A stretch of 64,000 nt of DNA from Pseudomonas tohonis (GCF_012767755.2 NZ_AP023189.1:5396001-5460000); one strand, 5' to 3'. Shown: positions 41,570 through 51,386, counted from the first letter of the stretch. Program-made: numbers and translations. Notes: a model not told the origin generated them from the letters alone.

Positions 41570-44500
41570 TCAGAAGCGCAGTTGCAGGTAGCGCAGCGGC
41601 GCCAGCCAGGCCGGGGTCGTCGGGCCGAAGGCCAGGACCTTCGCCAGGTGCCGGCGCAGGCGCCAGTAGGAGCCGTGCTCGCTGCCCTTGGCCACCGCGC
41701 GGGCGGTGCGGAAGTGCGCCACGGCAACGCCGCTGCCGCCTTCCCGCGAGGCGGCGGTGAAGCCTTCCAGCAGGTGCTGCATGCAGCGGAAGAAGGGCCG
41801 CGGCCGCGCGCCCTGCAGGCGCTCCAGCCAGCCTTCCACGGCCTCCAGGTCACCGGCCATGGCGGCATCTAAGCCCAGCCAGACCATGGCGTCGTGGTTC
41901 TGCGGGTCGCGCTCCAGGGACAACCGCGACACCGCTGCCGCACGCCCATCCAGCTTGCGCGCACGCAGGCCCAGCGCCAGGTTGTCCAGGCCCCAGGCCG
42001 GCGCCTGCGGGTTCTGCTCCCAGTCCGAGAGCCAGTCGAACATCAGCTCGTAGCGCTCCTGGTTGACCATCGCGTAACTGGCCATGCCCCAGATCACCCC
42101 GTCGCTGCGGATCGCCTCGCGGCTGGCCTCAAGCGCGTCCACCAGCAGCCGGCTGGCGTTCTTGCGGTTGGCCAGCAGCTCCAGCATGGCGTGCTTGCCG
42201 GCATGCTGCGGATCGTTCTCCAGCAGGCGCAGGAAGCCCTTCCACAACGAGCCGGGCATCCAGCGGCCGTCTTCGCGCCGCAGCCAGTACAAGGCCGCGG
42301 CGTAATGCAGGGAGCCGTCGGCGACACCGGCCTCGAGGTTTTCCCACAGCAGCGTGTCCTTGTCCGGTTGGCCGAGGATCTTCAGCACTTCCGACCAGGC
42401 CTCGACCACGCCGCCGTCACGGCACAGCGGTTGCAGCACGCGACGCTTGAGCGCCTCGTCGCCCCGGGGCACGGCGAAGCGCAGGGCGCGGATCAGCACG
42501 GAGGATTGGCTGGACGCCTCCAGCAGCCGCTCCAGCACCTCGCGCGTGGCCTCGACCGTGCCGTGCTCGAGCAGCAGGTCGAACGCGTGCAGGCCGGCGA
42601 AGGTGTAGCAGGCGTCCAGCTCGTAGGCACGGAGGAAGGACGACAGCGCCTCCTCGCCCTTGCCATCGAGCCACAGGGCGTGGCCGAGGAAGCCATGGGC
42701 GATGGCCTGGCGGGGTTCCAGGCGCACCATCTCGCGGGCCGATTCCACGTAGGCGGCATAGTCGCCGGCATCGTCCTGCCAGTCGGCCAGGGTGCGCCAG
42801 CCATCGAAGAAGGCCGGCTGGCGCTCCAGCAGCTGGCGCAGCTCGGCCAGGGCGCTGGGCAGGTCCTTTTCCTCGCGCGTGGCGCGGGGGCCGAACAGGG
42901 CCAGGTCGGGGGGTGTCGCACCACCCCAGCAGGGCGCATCCAGCAGCTGGCGCAGTTCGTCGAAGCGCCCTGCGGCCAGCAGCCCCTCGGCCAGCTGGGT
43001 GTTGGCGCTGCGGTGGCGCGGGCTCAGTCCCAGGGCCTGGCGCAATGCCGGCTCCCTGGCCTCGAAGCCCTCTTCCTGCTCGGCCAGCGCCAGCCAGGCG
43101 TCGGCGTCGCCGGCGCGCAGGCGGGTCAGTTCGCGGGCCAGTTCCAGGGGGCGCGCGGGCGTCTCCAGGGCGGCGCTGTAGCGGCGCAACTGGTTCCATA
43201 CCCAGCCGTTGCCGGGCTCCTCGCGCAGCACCTTCTCCGCCTCGATGGCCCCTTCGGCCGGGTTGTCGCGCTCGCCCAGCACGTAGCCCAGGTAGGCACG
43301 CAGCTCGGTGTTGTCGGGGGTGCGGGCGAGCACGCTGCGCAGCAACTGCTCGGCCTCCTCCAGGTCGGCGCCCTCGTCCAGCAGGCTCTCGACGTAGAGG
43401 CGCACGCTGCGCGTCCACAGCGGGTTGATGCGAAAGCTCTCGCGCAGGGTCTCGCGGCACTCGGCGTACTGCTTCTGGCTGCTTTGCAGCTGGGCGCGCT
43501 CCAGGGCCAGGCGCGGCATCAGCGGGAAGCGCTCGATGGCCGATTGCAGCAGGTTCTCGGCCTGCTCCGGGTGGCCCATCTCGGCCTGCTGGGCGGCGAC
43601 CACCACCCACAGTTGCCAGAGGTCGGCACGCTGTTGCAGGGCCTCGCTCAACTGCTCCAGCAGCACCTGTGGCTCCAGCAGCCTGCGCGCCTGCTCCGGG
43701 TAGGCCAGCCAGCCGTCGCCGAAGGTGACCTGGGCCACCAGCTGGCGGTGGATGAAGTCGAGATCGTCCAGGGCCTCGCCCTGGGTGGTGCAGGTTTCCA
43801 GCAGCATGTTGCTGGCGTAGTCATTGTCGGCGGAGCGTTCCAGCGCCTCGCGGAAGGCGGCGCGGGCGGCCTCGCGCTGGCCGCCCTGGAGCAGCACGAA
43901 GCCACGCGTGGAATAGCTGCTGGAGCTGCGCGGGTCGGTGCGCCGGGCCTGCTCGCAGAACTCCAGGGCCTCTTCGTGGCGGCCGAGGCGCGCCAGGGTC
44001 ACGGCCAGTTCGCGGATCGCCCAGGCGTACTCCGGGTGGCTGGCCAGCAGGCGCCGCAGGGCGACCTCGGCGTCTTCCAGAGACCGGCGCTGGGCACGTT
44101 CCACCGCCAGCTCGGCGATGCCGCAGTGGTGGGGAAAGCGTTCGGCCTGTGCGGTGACGTACTCGTCCACCGCCTCTTCACCGGCGCTCTGGCGCAACAG
44201 CTGCACCTGCATGCGGTGCAGGCTCATGTTCAGCGGGTCCAGCTCCACCGCCTCGCGGCACCAGGCCAGGGCGCGCTGGGTGTCGCCATCGCTGCGCTGG
44301 CTGTGCAGCACGGCGGCGCGCAGCCAGGTGCCCCGGCGGCTCACCGGCTCGGCGCGGCGCAGCATGGCCTCGTTCAGCTCCAGCTCGCCGTGGCGACCGT
44401 AGAAGTCGGCGAGGTTGAGCAGCAGCGCCGGGTCCTGGGGGCGACGCTCCAGGGCCTGTTCGAGGATCTGCCGGCATTGCAGCGGATCGGACAGCTCCTC

Positions 44501-46537
44501 GATGAATTCGCAGAGGGTCAGGGTCGGGCCGGCGGCCAGGGCGCCGAGGCGCGCCTGGCGCTGGCGCAGGAACTCCAGACCCGCTTCGGTGCGGCCCAGG
44601 CAGCGCAGGGCGCGGAAGTACTGGCTGCTGTAGCCCTCGTTGGTGTCGTGCAGGCACGCGGCGATGCGGTACAGCTCGCAGGCCTGCTCGCGGCTGCCTT
44701 CGTTCCAGCGCAGGCTGGCCAGCTCGTTCCAGGCCTGGGCATGCCCCGGCGCCTGGCGCAGGGCGCGGCCCAGCAGGTGGCGCGCGGTATCCAGCTGGCT
44801 GCCGTCCTCCACCAGGAGGCTGGTGTAGCGCACCAGGATGCCGGCGTCGCTCCAGCGCGCCTGGCAATGGCCGGCCAGCCAGTCCAGCTGCTGTTCGCGG
44901 GCGTGCAGGTGGGCCAGGGAGGTGGATTTGGACAGGATCAGGTTGGCATCGTCGGGAAAGCGCTCCAGCAGCGCTTCGGTGGCCTCCAGAACCTGCGCCT
45001 CGCGCCCGTCGTACCAGCCCAGGGTGCGCTGGCCCTGGAGGGTCAGGCGGTGCCCCGGCGCCTGCTCGCGCAGGGCCTCGAACGCGGCCAGGGCCTCTTC
45101 GCGGTCATGCACCTCCAGGGCGCTGACCAGGCGGTAGTAGAGGTCCCAGGTCGCACGCTCCGGCAGCTCCAGGCCGTCCAGCCGGTGGGCTTCCTCGGGC
45201 GGCAGCAGGAGCAGGCCGCGTGGCCCCGACGCGCGCTGGGTCTGGTACAGGCCTTCGGCGATGCTCTCGCCGAACTGCGCCTGGCCGGGGTCGCGGATCA
45301 GCACGGTGCCACGGGGCTCGTCGTAGCCGACCACCGCCTGCAGGTGGCCGCTGCCGGTGTATTGCAGGGACAGGGTGAAGGGCAGGCCGCGATCGATCAG
45401 CGCGCGGCTGGTGGCCCAGTCGACGGTGAACTCGCGCACCAGCCAGCCGTTGCGCTCGGCCCAGGCGCGCTCGGCGTGGTAGGAGGTGCCGTCGTAGCAG
45501 ATCTCCTCGGCCACCTCCAGGTGCGCCACGGGGCGGCCCCAGTAGGTGGAGAGCGCGGTCAGGGTGGCGGGAACGCAGGTCATGTGGTGCTGGCGGACGA
45601 AGGTGACCGGCAGCAGGACGCGACCGCCCTTCGGTTCCGCCAGGCGCTCGGCGACCATCGTGTAGAAGGGACTCTGCGCCTCCAGGGCCAGGGCCCGGCC
45701 CCGCTCGTGGTCACCGCGCAGGCAGGCGATGTCGCAACGCCGGCCGGCGTACCAGCCGCGCATGCCCTTCTCCAGCAGCAGCGCCAGCTCCAGGGAGCGC
45801 TCGATCAGGCGCTCGGCCTCGTCCAGTTCCTCGCGCTCGATCAGCAGGTCGATCAGCTGCGCGCAGAGCCCGGCGCTCTCCATCCGCCGGGTGGCGTCCA
45901 GCAGGCGGGTACGGGCGGCCTCCTCGCGCCCCAGCTGCAGTTCGAGCTGGGCGGCCTGCAGGGTCGCGGAGCGGAAGTCGGGGAGCAGCGCCAGGGCGCC
46001 CTCGCAAAGCTCCAGCGCCTCGGCGTAGCGGTCTTCCTGCTCCAGGCTGTAGGAGCGCTCCACCAGCAGCCATGGATCGTTGGTGCCCAGTCGCATGGCC
46101 GCGTCGTGCAGCTCGGCGCTGCGGCCGAAGTCACGCAGCAGCGCCCGCAGGTAGCCCTGGAACGACAGCCATTCGGCGCGCAGGCCGGGCTCTTCCGGCA
46201 ACCAGTCGGAAAAGCGCTGGAGGAATTCCCAGGCGCGGTACTGGCCACGGCGCGCCAGCAGGAAGCGGGCGTAGCGCAGGCGCGCCTCGGCGGCCTCCGG
46301 GTAGCGGCGGTAGCCCAGCCAGGCGAGGGCATCGCCCAGGCGCGGGGCACCGAGTTGCGCAACCAGGCGCGAGGCCAGCGCCATGGCGGCGGCACCGCGC
46401 CAGTGGCGGTAGTCGCCGAGTTCGGTGGCCCTGGCGTGGGCCCGGAGGAACAGGCCGCGGTCGGCCAGCGCCTCGAGGGCGTGGATGGACTCGGCGTCGA
46501 CCGTGAGCAGGGGCGTATCGAGGATCAGGCTGGACAT
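41570..46537 (-). CDS. giant TPR protein with an inserted C39-like cysteine peptidase domain
   Basis: A 1655-aa protein with no signal peptide. Residues 1-300 and about 455-1655 are dense helical TPR-like repeats (pairs such as WLGYRRYPEAAEARLRYARF and LLLNLADFYGRHGELELNEA). At about 305-445 lies a papain-like C39-type domain. Numbering from the chosen start, the candidate catalytic residues are Cys321 (in VRQHHMTCVPATLTAL, with an oxyanion-type Gln just before), His398 (in YTGSGHLQAVVGYDEP) and Asp416 (in VLIRDPGQ). I start at the ATG at 46535-46537 because AAGGA lies eight bases upstream; an ATG three codons earlier overlaps that site. Its substrate and role are unknown. It is convergent with the TAXI gene. 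Confidence 0.85.
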   Translation of the reverse strand: MSSLILDTPLLTVDAESIHALEALADRGLFLRAHARATELGDYRHWRGAAAMALASRLVAQLGAPRLGDALAWLGYRRYPEAAEARLRYARFLLARRGQYRAWEFLQRFSDWLPEEPGLRAEWLSFQGYLRALLRDFGRSAELHDAAMRLGTNDPWLLVERSYSLEQEDRYAEALELCEGALALLPDFRSATLQAAQLELQLGREEAARTRLLDATRRMESAGLCAQLIDLLIEREELDEAERLIERSLELALLLEKGMRGWYAGRRCDIACLRGDHERGRALALEAQSPFYTMVAERLAEPKGGRVLLPVTFVRQHHMTCVPATLTALSTYWGRPVAHLEVAEEICYDGTSYHAERAWAERNGWLVREFTVDWATSRALIDRGLPFTLSLQYTGSGHLQAVVGYDEPRGTVLIRDPGQAQFGESIAEGLYQTQRASGPRGLLLLPPEEAHRLDGLELPERATWDLYYRLVSALEVHDREEALAAFEALREQAPGHRLTLQGQRTLGWYDGREAQVLEATEALLERFPDDANLILSKSTSLAHLHAREQQLDWLAGHCQARWSDAGILVRYTSLLVEDGSQLDTARHLLGRALRQAPGHAQAWNELASLRWNEGSREQACELYRIAACLHDTNEGYSSQYFRALRCLGRTEAGLEFLRQRQARLGALAAGPTLTLCEFIEELSDPLQCRQILEQALERRPQDPALLLNLADFYGRHGELELNEAMLRRAEPVSRRGTWLRAAVLHSQRSDGDTQRALAWCREAVELDPLNMSLHRMQVQLLRQSAGEEAVDEYVTAQAERFPHHCGIAELAVERAQRRSLEDAEVALRRLLASHPEYAWAIRELAVTLARLGRHEEALEFCEQARRTDPRSSSSYSTRGFVLLQGGQREAARAAFREALERSADNDYASNMLLETCTTQGEALDDLDFIHRQLVAQVTFGDGWLAYPEQARRLLEPQVLLEQLSEALQQRADLWQLWVVVAAQQAEMGHPEQAENLLQSAIERFPLMPRLALERAQLQSSQKQYAECRETLRESFRINPLWTRSVRLYVESLLDEGADLEEAEQLLRSVLARTPDNTELRAYLGYVLGERDNPAEGAIEAEKVLREEPGNGWVWNQLRRYSAALETPARPLELARELTRLRAGDADAWLALAEQEEGFEAREPALRQALGLSPRHRSANTQLAEGLLAAGRFDELRQLLDAPCWGGATPPDLALFGPRATREEKDLPSALAELRQLLERQPAFFDGWRTLADWQDDAGDYAAYVESAREMVRLEPRQAIAHGFLGHALWLDGKGEEALSSFLRAYELDACYTFAGLHAFDLLLEHGTVEATREVLERLLEASSQSSVLIRALRFAVPRGDEALKRRVLQPLCRDGGVVEAWSEVLKILGQPDKDTLLWENLEAGVADGSLHYAAALYWLRREDGRWMPGSLWKGFLRLLENDPQHAGKHAMLELLANRKNASRLLVDALEASREAIRSDGVIWGMASYAMVNQERYELMFDWLSDWEQNPQAPAWGLDNLALGLRARKLDGRAAAVSRLSLERDPQNHDAMVWLGLDAAMAGDLEAVEGWLERLQGARPRPFFRCMQHLLEGFTAASREGGSGVAVAHFRTARAVAKGSEHGSYWRLRRHLAKVLAFGPTTPAWLAPLRYLQLRF

Positions 46538-46710
46538 CGGAACCATCCTTGGTCATTGCAGCGGGAATGGCGTCACTTTAGGGAGGCGCGGGCCCGGCAA
46601 CAAGCGATCGGGTCACAAGGTCCCTCATCCCGGCCGAGGCTGAGGTAAACTCTGCGGCCTGCCGGGCGAGCCACCCGCGCGCCCTTATCCACAGCTTCAC
46701 AGGTACGCCC

Positions 46711-47718
46711 ATGCCGATCCGCCACTGCATCGTCCACCTCATCGACAAGAAGCCCGATGGCAGCGCCGCCGTGCTCCATGCACGCGACAGCGAGCTGGGC
46801 GAATCCAAGGCCATCGAGAACCTGCTGGCCGATCTCAACGAGAGCTACAACGCCAAGCAGGGCAAGGCCTGGGGCCTGTTCCACGAGGAGTCCGGCGCCT
46901 ACCCCTTCAGCGGCTGGCTCAAGGACTACATGGAGGGCGGTCGCGACTTCACCGCCTTCAGCCGCGAGGCGGTGGCGCACCTGCAGAAGCTGATGGAGGA
47001 GTCCAACCTCTCCACCGGCGGCCACGTGCTCTTCGCCCATTACCAGCAGGGCATGACCGACTACCTGGCCATCGCCCTGCTGCACCACAGCGAAGGCGTC
47101 ACCGTCACCGACGCGCTGGACCTGGCGCCGGCCCGCCACCTGGACCTGGGCCAGCTGCACCTGGCCGCCCGGATCAACATTTCCGAGTGGCGCAACAACG
47201 CGCAGTCCAAGCAGTACATCTCCTTCATCAAGGGCAAGAACGGCAAGAAGGTCTCGGACTACTTCCGCGACTTCATCGGCTGCCAGGAAGGCGTCGACGC
47301 GCCGAGCGAGACCCGCACCCTGCTCAAAGCCTTCAGCGACTTCGTCGAGCACGAGGACTTCGCCGAGGAGCAGGCCCGCGAGAAGACCAAGACCCTGGTG
47401 GACTACGCCAGTACCCAGGCCAAGCTGGGCGAGCCGATCACCCTGCAGGAGCTGTCCGGGCTGATCGACGAGGACCGCCCGCGCGCCTTCTACGAGCACA
47501 TCCGCAACAAGGACTACGGCCTGTCGCCGGAAATCCCGCCGGACAAGCGCACCCTCAGCCAGTTCCAGCGTTTCACCGGCCGCGCCGAGGGCCTGTCGAT
47601 CAGCTTCGAGGCCCACCTGCTGGGCTCGAAGATCGAGTACGACGAGGGCCGCGACATGCTGATCATCCGCCAGGTCCCGACCCAGTTGAAGGACCAGCTC
47701 AAGCGCCGCAAGGACTGA
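46711..47718 (+). CDS. yejK: nucleoid-associated protein YejK (NdpA)
   Basis: YejK/NdpA is an abundant, widely conserved nucleoid-associated protein of gammaproteobacteria whose exact function is not settled. The 335-aa product begins [20 protein letters not shown] and contains [20 protein letters not shown] and [20 protein letters not shown], all typical of the family, as is the length. It is monocistronic and ends in a strong terminator. Confidence 0.94.
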   Translation: MPIRHCIVHLIDKKPDGSAAVLHARDSELGESKAIENLLADLNESYNAKQGKAWGLFHEESGAYPFSGWLKDYMEGGRDFTAFSREAVAHLQKLMEESNLSTGGHVLFAHYQQGMTDYLAIALLHHSEGVTVTDALDLAPARHLDLGQLHLAARINISEWRNNAQSKQYISFIKGKNGKKVSDYFRDFIGCQEGVDAPSETRTLLKAFSDFVEHEDFAEEQAREKTKTLVDYASTQAKLGEPITLQELSGLIDEDRPRAFYEHIRNKDYGLSPEIPPDKRTLSQFQRFTGRAEGLSISFEAHLLGSKIEYDEGRDMLIIRQVPTQLKDQLKRRKD

Positions 47719-47732
47719 AGTCCGCCGTAACG

Positions 47733-47762
47733 AAAAAGCCCGGCCAAATGCCGGGCTTTTTT
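47733..47762 (+). terminator. terminator after yejK
   Basis: AAAAAGCCCGGC, loop CAAAT and GCCGGGCTTTTTT form a perfect 12-bp stem with a T tail. The opposite strand also has a T tail, so it may also serve the convergent gene. Confidence 0.92.
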
Positions 47763-47775
47763 GTGCGCCTGCGGA

Positions 47776-48711
47776 TCAGCGCGCTTCGATACGGAAGCCG
47801 ACACGCGGGAAGTGCACGTGCACCACGCCGGCACGCTCGTCCTCGCGACGCAGGATCAGCTCCTCGCGGCCGGCGAACACCAGCTCGCCCTCCACCGGGT
47901 CGACGCCGTAGTCGGTCGCGGCGATGGCCACCTTCTGCCCGGCGGTGAAGCCGTTGGCGTCGAAGAAGGGCTCGTCCGGCAGCGGCGCGGGTTCGGCGGC
48001 ACGGGCGATCTCGATGGCCTCGGCGGCGCTCAGCTCACTGGCGGCGCCATGGCCGAAGCCGAGCACGCGGCCCAGCCAGGCGGCGACCGCCGGGTAGTCG
48101 TCCACCAGCGGCGCGGTGATCGGGGTGGCCTTGAGGAACCACAGGCAGTGGGCCAGGGAGAAGTCGGCCATGCTCGGCTCGCCGAACAGGAAGTCACCCT
48201 CCTCGCGGGCCAGTTGCTGTTCCAGGCGGGCCATGAAGGTCGGCCAGTTGTGCTTGGCCACCTCGGCGGGCAGCCGCGTGGTGGTACCGCCGCTGAACAG
48301 CCCGGCGCGGTCGGCGATGAAGGCCTTGATGGCTTCCGGCGGCAGCTTGCCGAAACGCACGGCGATGGACTCGGGCTGGAACACCAGGCTCACCGCGTGC
48401 TGGAAGATCACCGAATCCACCCAGTGGCAGAAGCTCGCCACGTTGAATTCCAGGCCCGGCGGGATCAGCGCCGGCACGGCCTTCTCCGCTTCGAGGCGGC
48501 GGGCGATCAGCGCGGTGTCGCAATAGATGTCGGCGCCGATCTGCAGCACCGGGGTCTTGCGGTAGCCGCCGGTCAGGGGCATCAGGTCCGGCTTGGGCAT
48601 CAGCGGCGGAATGTGCACCGAACGCCAAGACAGCTGCTTGAAGCCCAGCAGCAGGCGGGCCTTCTCGGCGAAGGGGGAGGTCGGGTAGTGGTGCAGGATC
48701 AACTCGTGCAT
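47776..48711 (-). CDS. glutathione S-transferase family protein with C-terminal extension
   Basis: A 311-aa protein. Residues 1-80 form a thioredoxin-fold GST N-terminal domain (LILHHYPTSPFAEKARLLLGF; the TSPFAEK turn replaces a CxxC) with the cis-Pro region YRKTPVLQIGADIYCDTALIARRLE, split here as KTPVLQIG and CDTALIARRLE. A helical C-terminal domain follows (about 90-225). After about residue 230 there is a further 80-residue domain rich in beta strands (AATDYGVDPVEGELVFAG, ELILRREDERAGVVHVHFP) that ordinary GSTs lack. The substrate is unknown. It is convergent with yejK and next to a second GST-like gene. Confidence 0.85.
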   Translation of the reverse strand: MHELILHHYPTSPFAEKARLLLGFKQLSWRSVHIPPLMPKPDLMPLTGGYRKTPVLQIGADIYCDTALIARRLEAEKAVPALIPPGLEFNVASFCHWVDSVIFQHAVSLVFQPESIAVRFGKLPPEAIKAFIADRAGLFSGGTTTRLPAEVAKHNWPTFMARLEQQLAREEGDFLFGEPSMADFSLAHCLWFLKATPITAPLVDDYPAVAAWLGRVLGFGHGAASELSAAEAIEIARAAEPAPLPDEPFFDANGFTAGQKVAIAATDYGVDPVEGELVFAGREELILRREDERAGVVHVHFPRVGFRIEAR

Positions 48712-48763
48712 GTCGGGCTCCTTATCGTTCTTGTCAGGGTGGGCAGCTTAGCCGCCCTCGGGT

Positions 48764-49072
48764 TCAGGGCCTATCCACCGGCGCTGATACCACGCCATCA
48801 GCGGCCGCTATGTAGGCTGCGGCCAAGGCTTCCTTGGCGGACTTGCGCAAGAGCTTGATGGCGCGTTCGCGGCGCAGGGCATCGCCCTTGCCGGCGCAGG
48901 CCTCGATGTAGACCAGCGCCTGGGCCGGGCTGGAATGGAAGAAACGTGCGCCCTTGCCGCTCTGGTGCTGGGCGAAACGGCGCTGCGGGTCGTCGCTGAT
49001 GCCGCAGTAGAGCGCGCCGTTGGCGGCACGCACCAGGTAGACGAACCAGGGACGCGGTGGAGCCTCGCTCAT
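48764..49072 (-). CDS. GIY-YIG nuclease-domain protein (YhbQ-like)
   Basis: A 102-aa protein that is little more than one GIY-YIG domain: [20 protein letters not shown] (VYLV...YCGI equals the GIY-YIG pair), the conserved Arg in [12 protein letters not shown], and the Glu in RRERAIKLL. The family (YhbQ/UPF0213) is related to homing and repair nucleases, but its role is unclear. It starts at the ATG at 49070-49072, overlapping the upstream GST stop as ATGA. Translational coupling with that gene is likely. Confidence 0.9.
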   Translation of the reverse strand: MSEAPPRPWFVYLVRAANGALYCGISDDPQRRFAQHQSGKGARFFHSSPAQALVYIEACAGKGDALRRERAIKLLRKSAKEALAAAYIAAADGVVSAPVDRP

Positions 49073-49767
49073 GCCCAGGCCACCGTGCGCATGCGCTGGC
49101 AGTAATCGACCAGGCGCGGGTACTCGCGGGCCAGGCGGTTGAGCGGGGTTTCCAGGGTGCACTGCACCAGGTTGGCCAGCAGCCCGTAGGCCGAGGCGTC
49201 GGCGCTGCAGGGGCGCGCACCGCCGAAGAAGGTGTCGTCGCCGAGCAGGTCGGTGAGCCCTTGCAGGTCCTCGCGGGCGAACACCAGCAGCTCTTCGCGA
49301 TCATGCCGGCCGAGGCCCTGGGCCAACAGGTCGCGGCGGACCTTGCGACGCACCAGCGGCGGCACCAGGCGCCCGGCCAGCGGGCCGAGGTTGCCGAAGA
49401 AGGCCTGGCGGGTCTGCGCCCAGCCCTCCCCCTCCAGCCAGCGGAAATACACCAGCAGCCAGTAGAGGTGCTCGTCGCAGAGGCGGGTGACGGCCAGGGC
49501 GCGACCACGGCCGGCGTCGTCGAGGTGCTCGTCCAGCCGCAGGTGCAGGCGCTCGGTGAGCACCCGCTGGATGATCGCGGTATCGGCGATCAGCTCGCCG
49601 TCGAAGTCGATGTAGGGCAGCTTGCCCTTGGGGCCGCGCCGGGGGTCCATCAGGGTCTGCGCCTGGTACTGCACCCGCGCCAGGCGCAGGAAGGTCTCCA
49701 GCTTGAGGCAGAAGGGGCTGGCATTGGGCACGTCGAACCCGGCGGGGAACTGGAACAGCCTGATCAT
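49069..49767 (-). CDS. glutathione S-transferase-like protein
   Basis: A 232-aa protein with a GST-type N-terminal fold: [29 protein letters not shown], split here as [17 protein letters not shown] and KLETFLRLA, then [20 protein letters not shown] with the cis-Pro. The helical C-terminal half fits the metaxin-like/failed-axon-connections subgroup, which has Cys at the end of the first loop. Start is the ATG at 49765-49767; the longer open frame to 49833 has no supporting ribosome site. It overlaps the GIY-YIG gene by four bases. Confidence 0.85.
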   Translation of the reverse strand: MIRLFQFPAGFDVPNASPFCLKLETFLRLARVQYQAQTLMDPRRGPKGKLPYIDFDGELIADTAIIQRVLTERLHLRLDEHLDDAGRGRALAVTRLCDEHLYWLLVYFRWLEGEGWAQTRQAFFGNLGPLAGRLVPPLVRRKVRRDLLAQGLGRHDREELLVFAREDLQGLTDLLGDDTFFGGARPCSADASAYGLLANLVQCTLETPLNRLAREYPRLVDYCQRMRTVAWA

Positions 49768-49848
49768 GATGGGCACCGGCGAGAGAGTCGCCGGCGAGCT
49801 TAGGCAATATTGCGCGGCGCAGCCACCAGCCAATGGCCGGCAGCGGGT

Positions 49849-50319
49849 TCAGCGTTGTGCACGAAACGCCGCCAGGCCTCGGGCCGCCTGCTGGCGGATG
49901 GCGTTCTGCACCGGCGGCAGCCAGCCCAGCAGCAGGCCCTTGGCGCCCAGCGCCTGGCGGGCCCAGCGCCACAGGTCGAAGCTGTCGCGGTGCTCGACGA
50001 TCAGGCCGTCCTCGAAGCGAAAGCGCGCCTCGATGCGGTTGACCACGGTGCGCCCGGTCTGGCTGAAGAGGTAGGTGGCGACCCAGCGCGCACGGCCCTC
50101 GTGGTCATCGGCCTCGACGCCATCGAACGTCAGCGAGAAGGCCTGGGCGCGGCTGGCCAGCATGCGCCACATGTCGGCGGCCTCGCTGCCGCGCAGGTCG
50201 GTGAACACCGGGTCGGCGAAGCGCACGTCGGCGGCGTAGCAGGCGGCCATGGTCTCGGCGTCCAGGACCTGGAAGGCGCGGTAGAAGCGTTCGATGAGGG
50301 CGGCGTTGGGATGGCTCAT
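49849..50319 (-). CDS. SnoaL-like/NTF2-fold protein
   Basis: A 156-aa protein with an NTF2-like cone fold: an initial helix (NAALIERFYRAFQVLDAETM), the loop CYAADVRFADPVFTDLRG, and later strands (RWVATYLFSQTGRTVVNRIE, ARFRFEDGLIVEHRDSFDLW). Such proteins act as small isomerases or ligand binders; nothing here fixes the substrate. Start is the ATG at 50317-50319. It diverges from the GlxA-like regulator over a 116-base gap and may be its target. Confidence 0.85.
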   Translation of the reverse strand: MSHPNAALIERFYRAFQVLDAETMAACYAADVRFADPVFTDLRGSEAADMWRMLASRAQAFSLTFDGVEADDHEGRARWVATYLFSQTGRTVVNRIEARFRFEDGLIVEHRDSFDLWRWARQALGAKGLLLGWLPPVQNAIRQQAARGLAAFRAQR

Positions 50320-50435
50320 GGCGAGGCTCGTGGCGATTGGGGTGAGGAGAGTATCGACGGCTTTCCGCCGGGCGGCGATTGGCTGCATCGCCAACTTTGT
50401 GGCAATAATCGCCACCCTTTACGGAGACCCACCCG

Positions 50436-51386
50436 ATGATCCGCATCGCCTTGCTGGTCTGCCCACAGACGGTCTGCTCCAGCCTGGCCATGGCCGACGA
50501 CGCCTTCCGCCTGGCCAACACCCTGGCCGGTGAGGCGCTGTTCGAGGTGCTGCGGGTCAGCCGCGATGGCCAGCCGGTGGACCTGGGCATGGCCAGCATC
50601 CGCGTCGACGGCGACCTGGCCCTGGCCGCCGGGGCCCGCCTGGTGATGCTGCCCGCCACCGGCAGCGCGGTGGAGCGCAGCATCGCCGGCAACACGGAAC
50701 TGCTGGCCTGGCTGGCACGGCGCCCGGCCACCCAGCAGGTGGCCAGCCTGTGCAGCAGCGCCTTCCTGCTCGGCGCCGCCGGCCTGCTCGACGGCCGCCG
50801 TGCCACCACCCACTGGGCGCTGGCCGGCGCCTTCCGCCAACGCTTCCCGCAGGTGCGCCTGCAACCCGATGAGCTGCTCACCGAGGACGGCAACCTGTTC
50901 TGCTCCGGTGGTGCCCAGGCCGGGCTCGACCTGTGCCTGCACCTGATCGCCTGGCACGGCGGCGACTGGCTGGCACAACGGGTGGCCGGCGCGCTGGTGT
51001 TCGACCGCGAGCGCGGCCGCCAGTCACGCTTCACCCCGCTGCTGCCGGACGTGCCGGGAGACGCGCAGCTCGGCCCGCTGCTGGCCTGGCTGCAACGCCA
51101 CCACGCCGAGCCCATCGACCTCAAGGGCCTGGCCGAACGCGCGCACTGCTCGACCCGCACCCTGCTGCGGCGCTTCCGCACCGCCACCGGCCTGACGCCG
51201 AACGACTACGTGCAGCGCCTGCGCATCGCCGCCGCCCAGTCCGCCCTGCGCAACCCTGCGCGCTCGCTGGAGCAGGTGGCGCAACAGGTGGGCTACGCCG
51301 ACCGCGCCACCTTCGCCAAGCTGTTCAAGCAGCTGTGCGGGGAGACGCCGGGGGCCTTCCGTCGGCGCTTGCGCGAGCAGTCGTAG
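50436..51386 (+). CDS. GlxA-family AraC-type transcriptional regulator
   Basis: A 316-aa regulator with a DJ-1/PfpI-like N-terminal domain (about residues 1-190, including ASLCSSAFLLGAAGLLDGRR, where the nucleophile-elbow Cys is the C of LCSS) and a C-terminal AraC HTH (about 215-312: DLKGLAERAHCSTRTLLRRF and LEQVAQQVGYADRATFAKLF). Relatives in Pseudomonas control amine and quaternary-ammonium catabolism, but this one's ligand is unknown. It is divergent from the SnoaL-like gene. Confidence 0.92.
   Translation: MIRIALLVCPQTVCSSLAMADDAFRLANTLAGEALFEVLRVSRDGQPVDLGMASIRVDGDLALAAGARLVMLPATGSAVERSIAGNTELLAWLARRPATQQVASLCSSAFLLGAAGLLDGRRATTHWALAGAFRQRFPQVRLQPDELLTEDGNLFCSGGAQAGLDLCLHLIAWHGGDWLAQRVAGALVFDRERGRQSRFTPLLPDVPGDAQLGPLLAWLQRHHAEPIDLKGLAERAHCSTRTLLRRFRTATGLTPNDYVQRLRIAAAQSALRNPARSLEQVAQQVGYADRATFAKLFKQLCGETPGAFRRRLREQS

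Noticed and set aside
41894..46648. 1584-codon open frame on the plus strand opposite the TPR-peptidase gene
   Set aside because: It is the antisense shadow of a GC-rich gene. The translation is low-complexity Gly/Ala/Gln/Leu without domains, and the minus-strand product has TPR periodicity and catalytic motifs.
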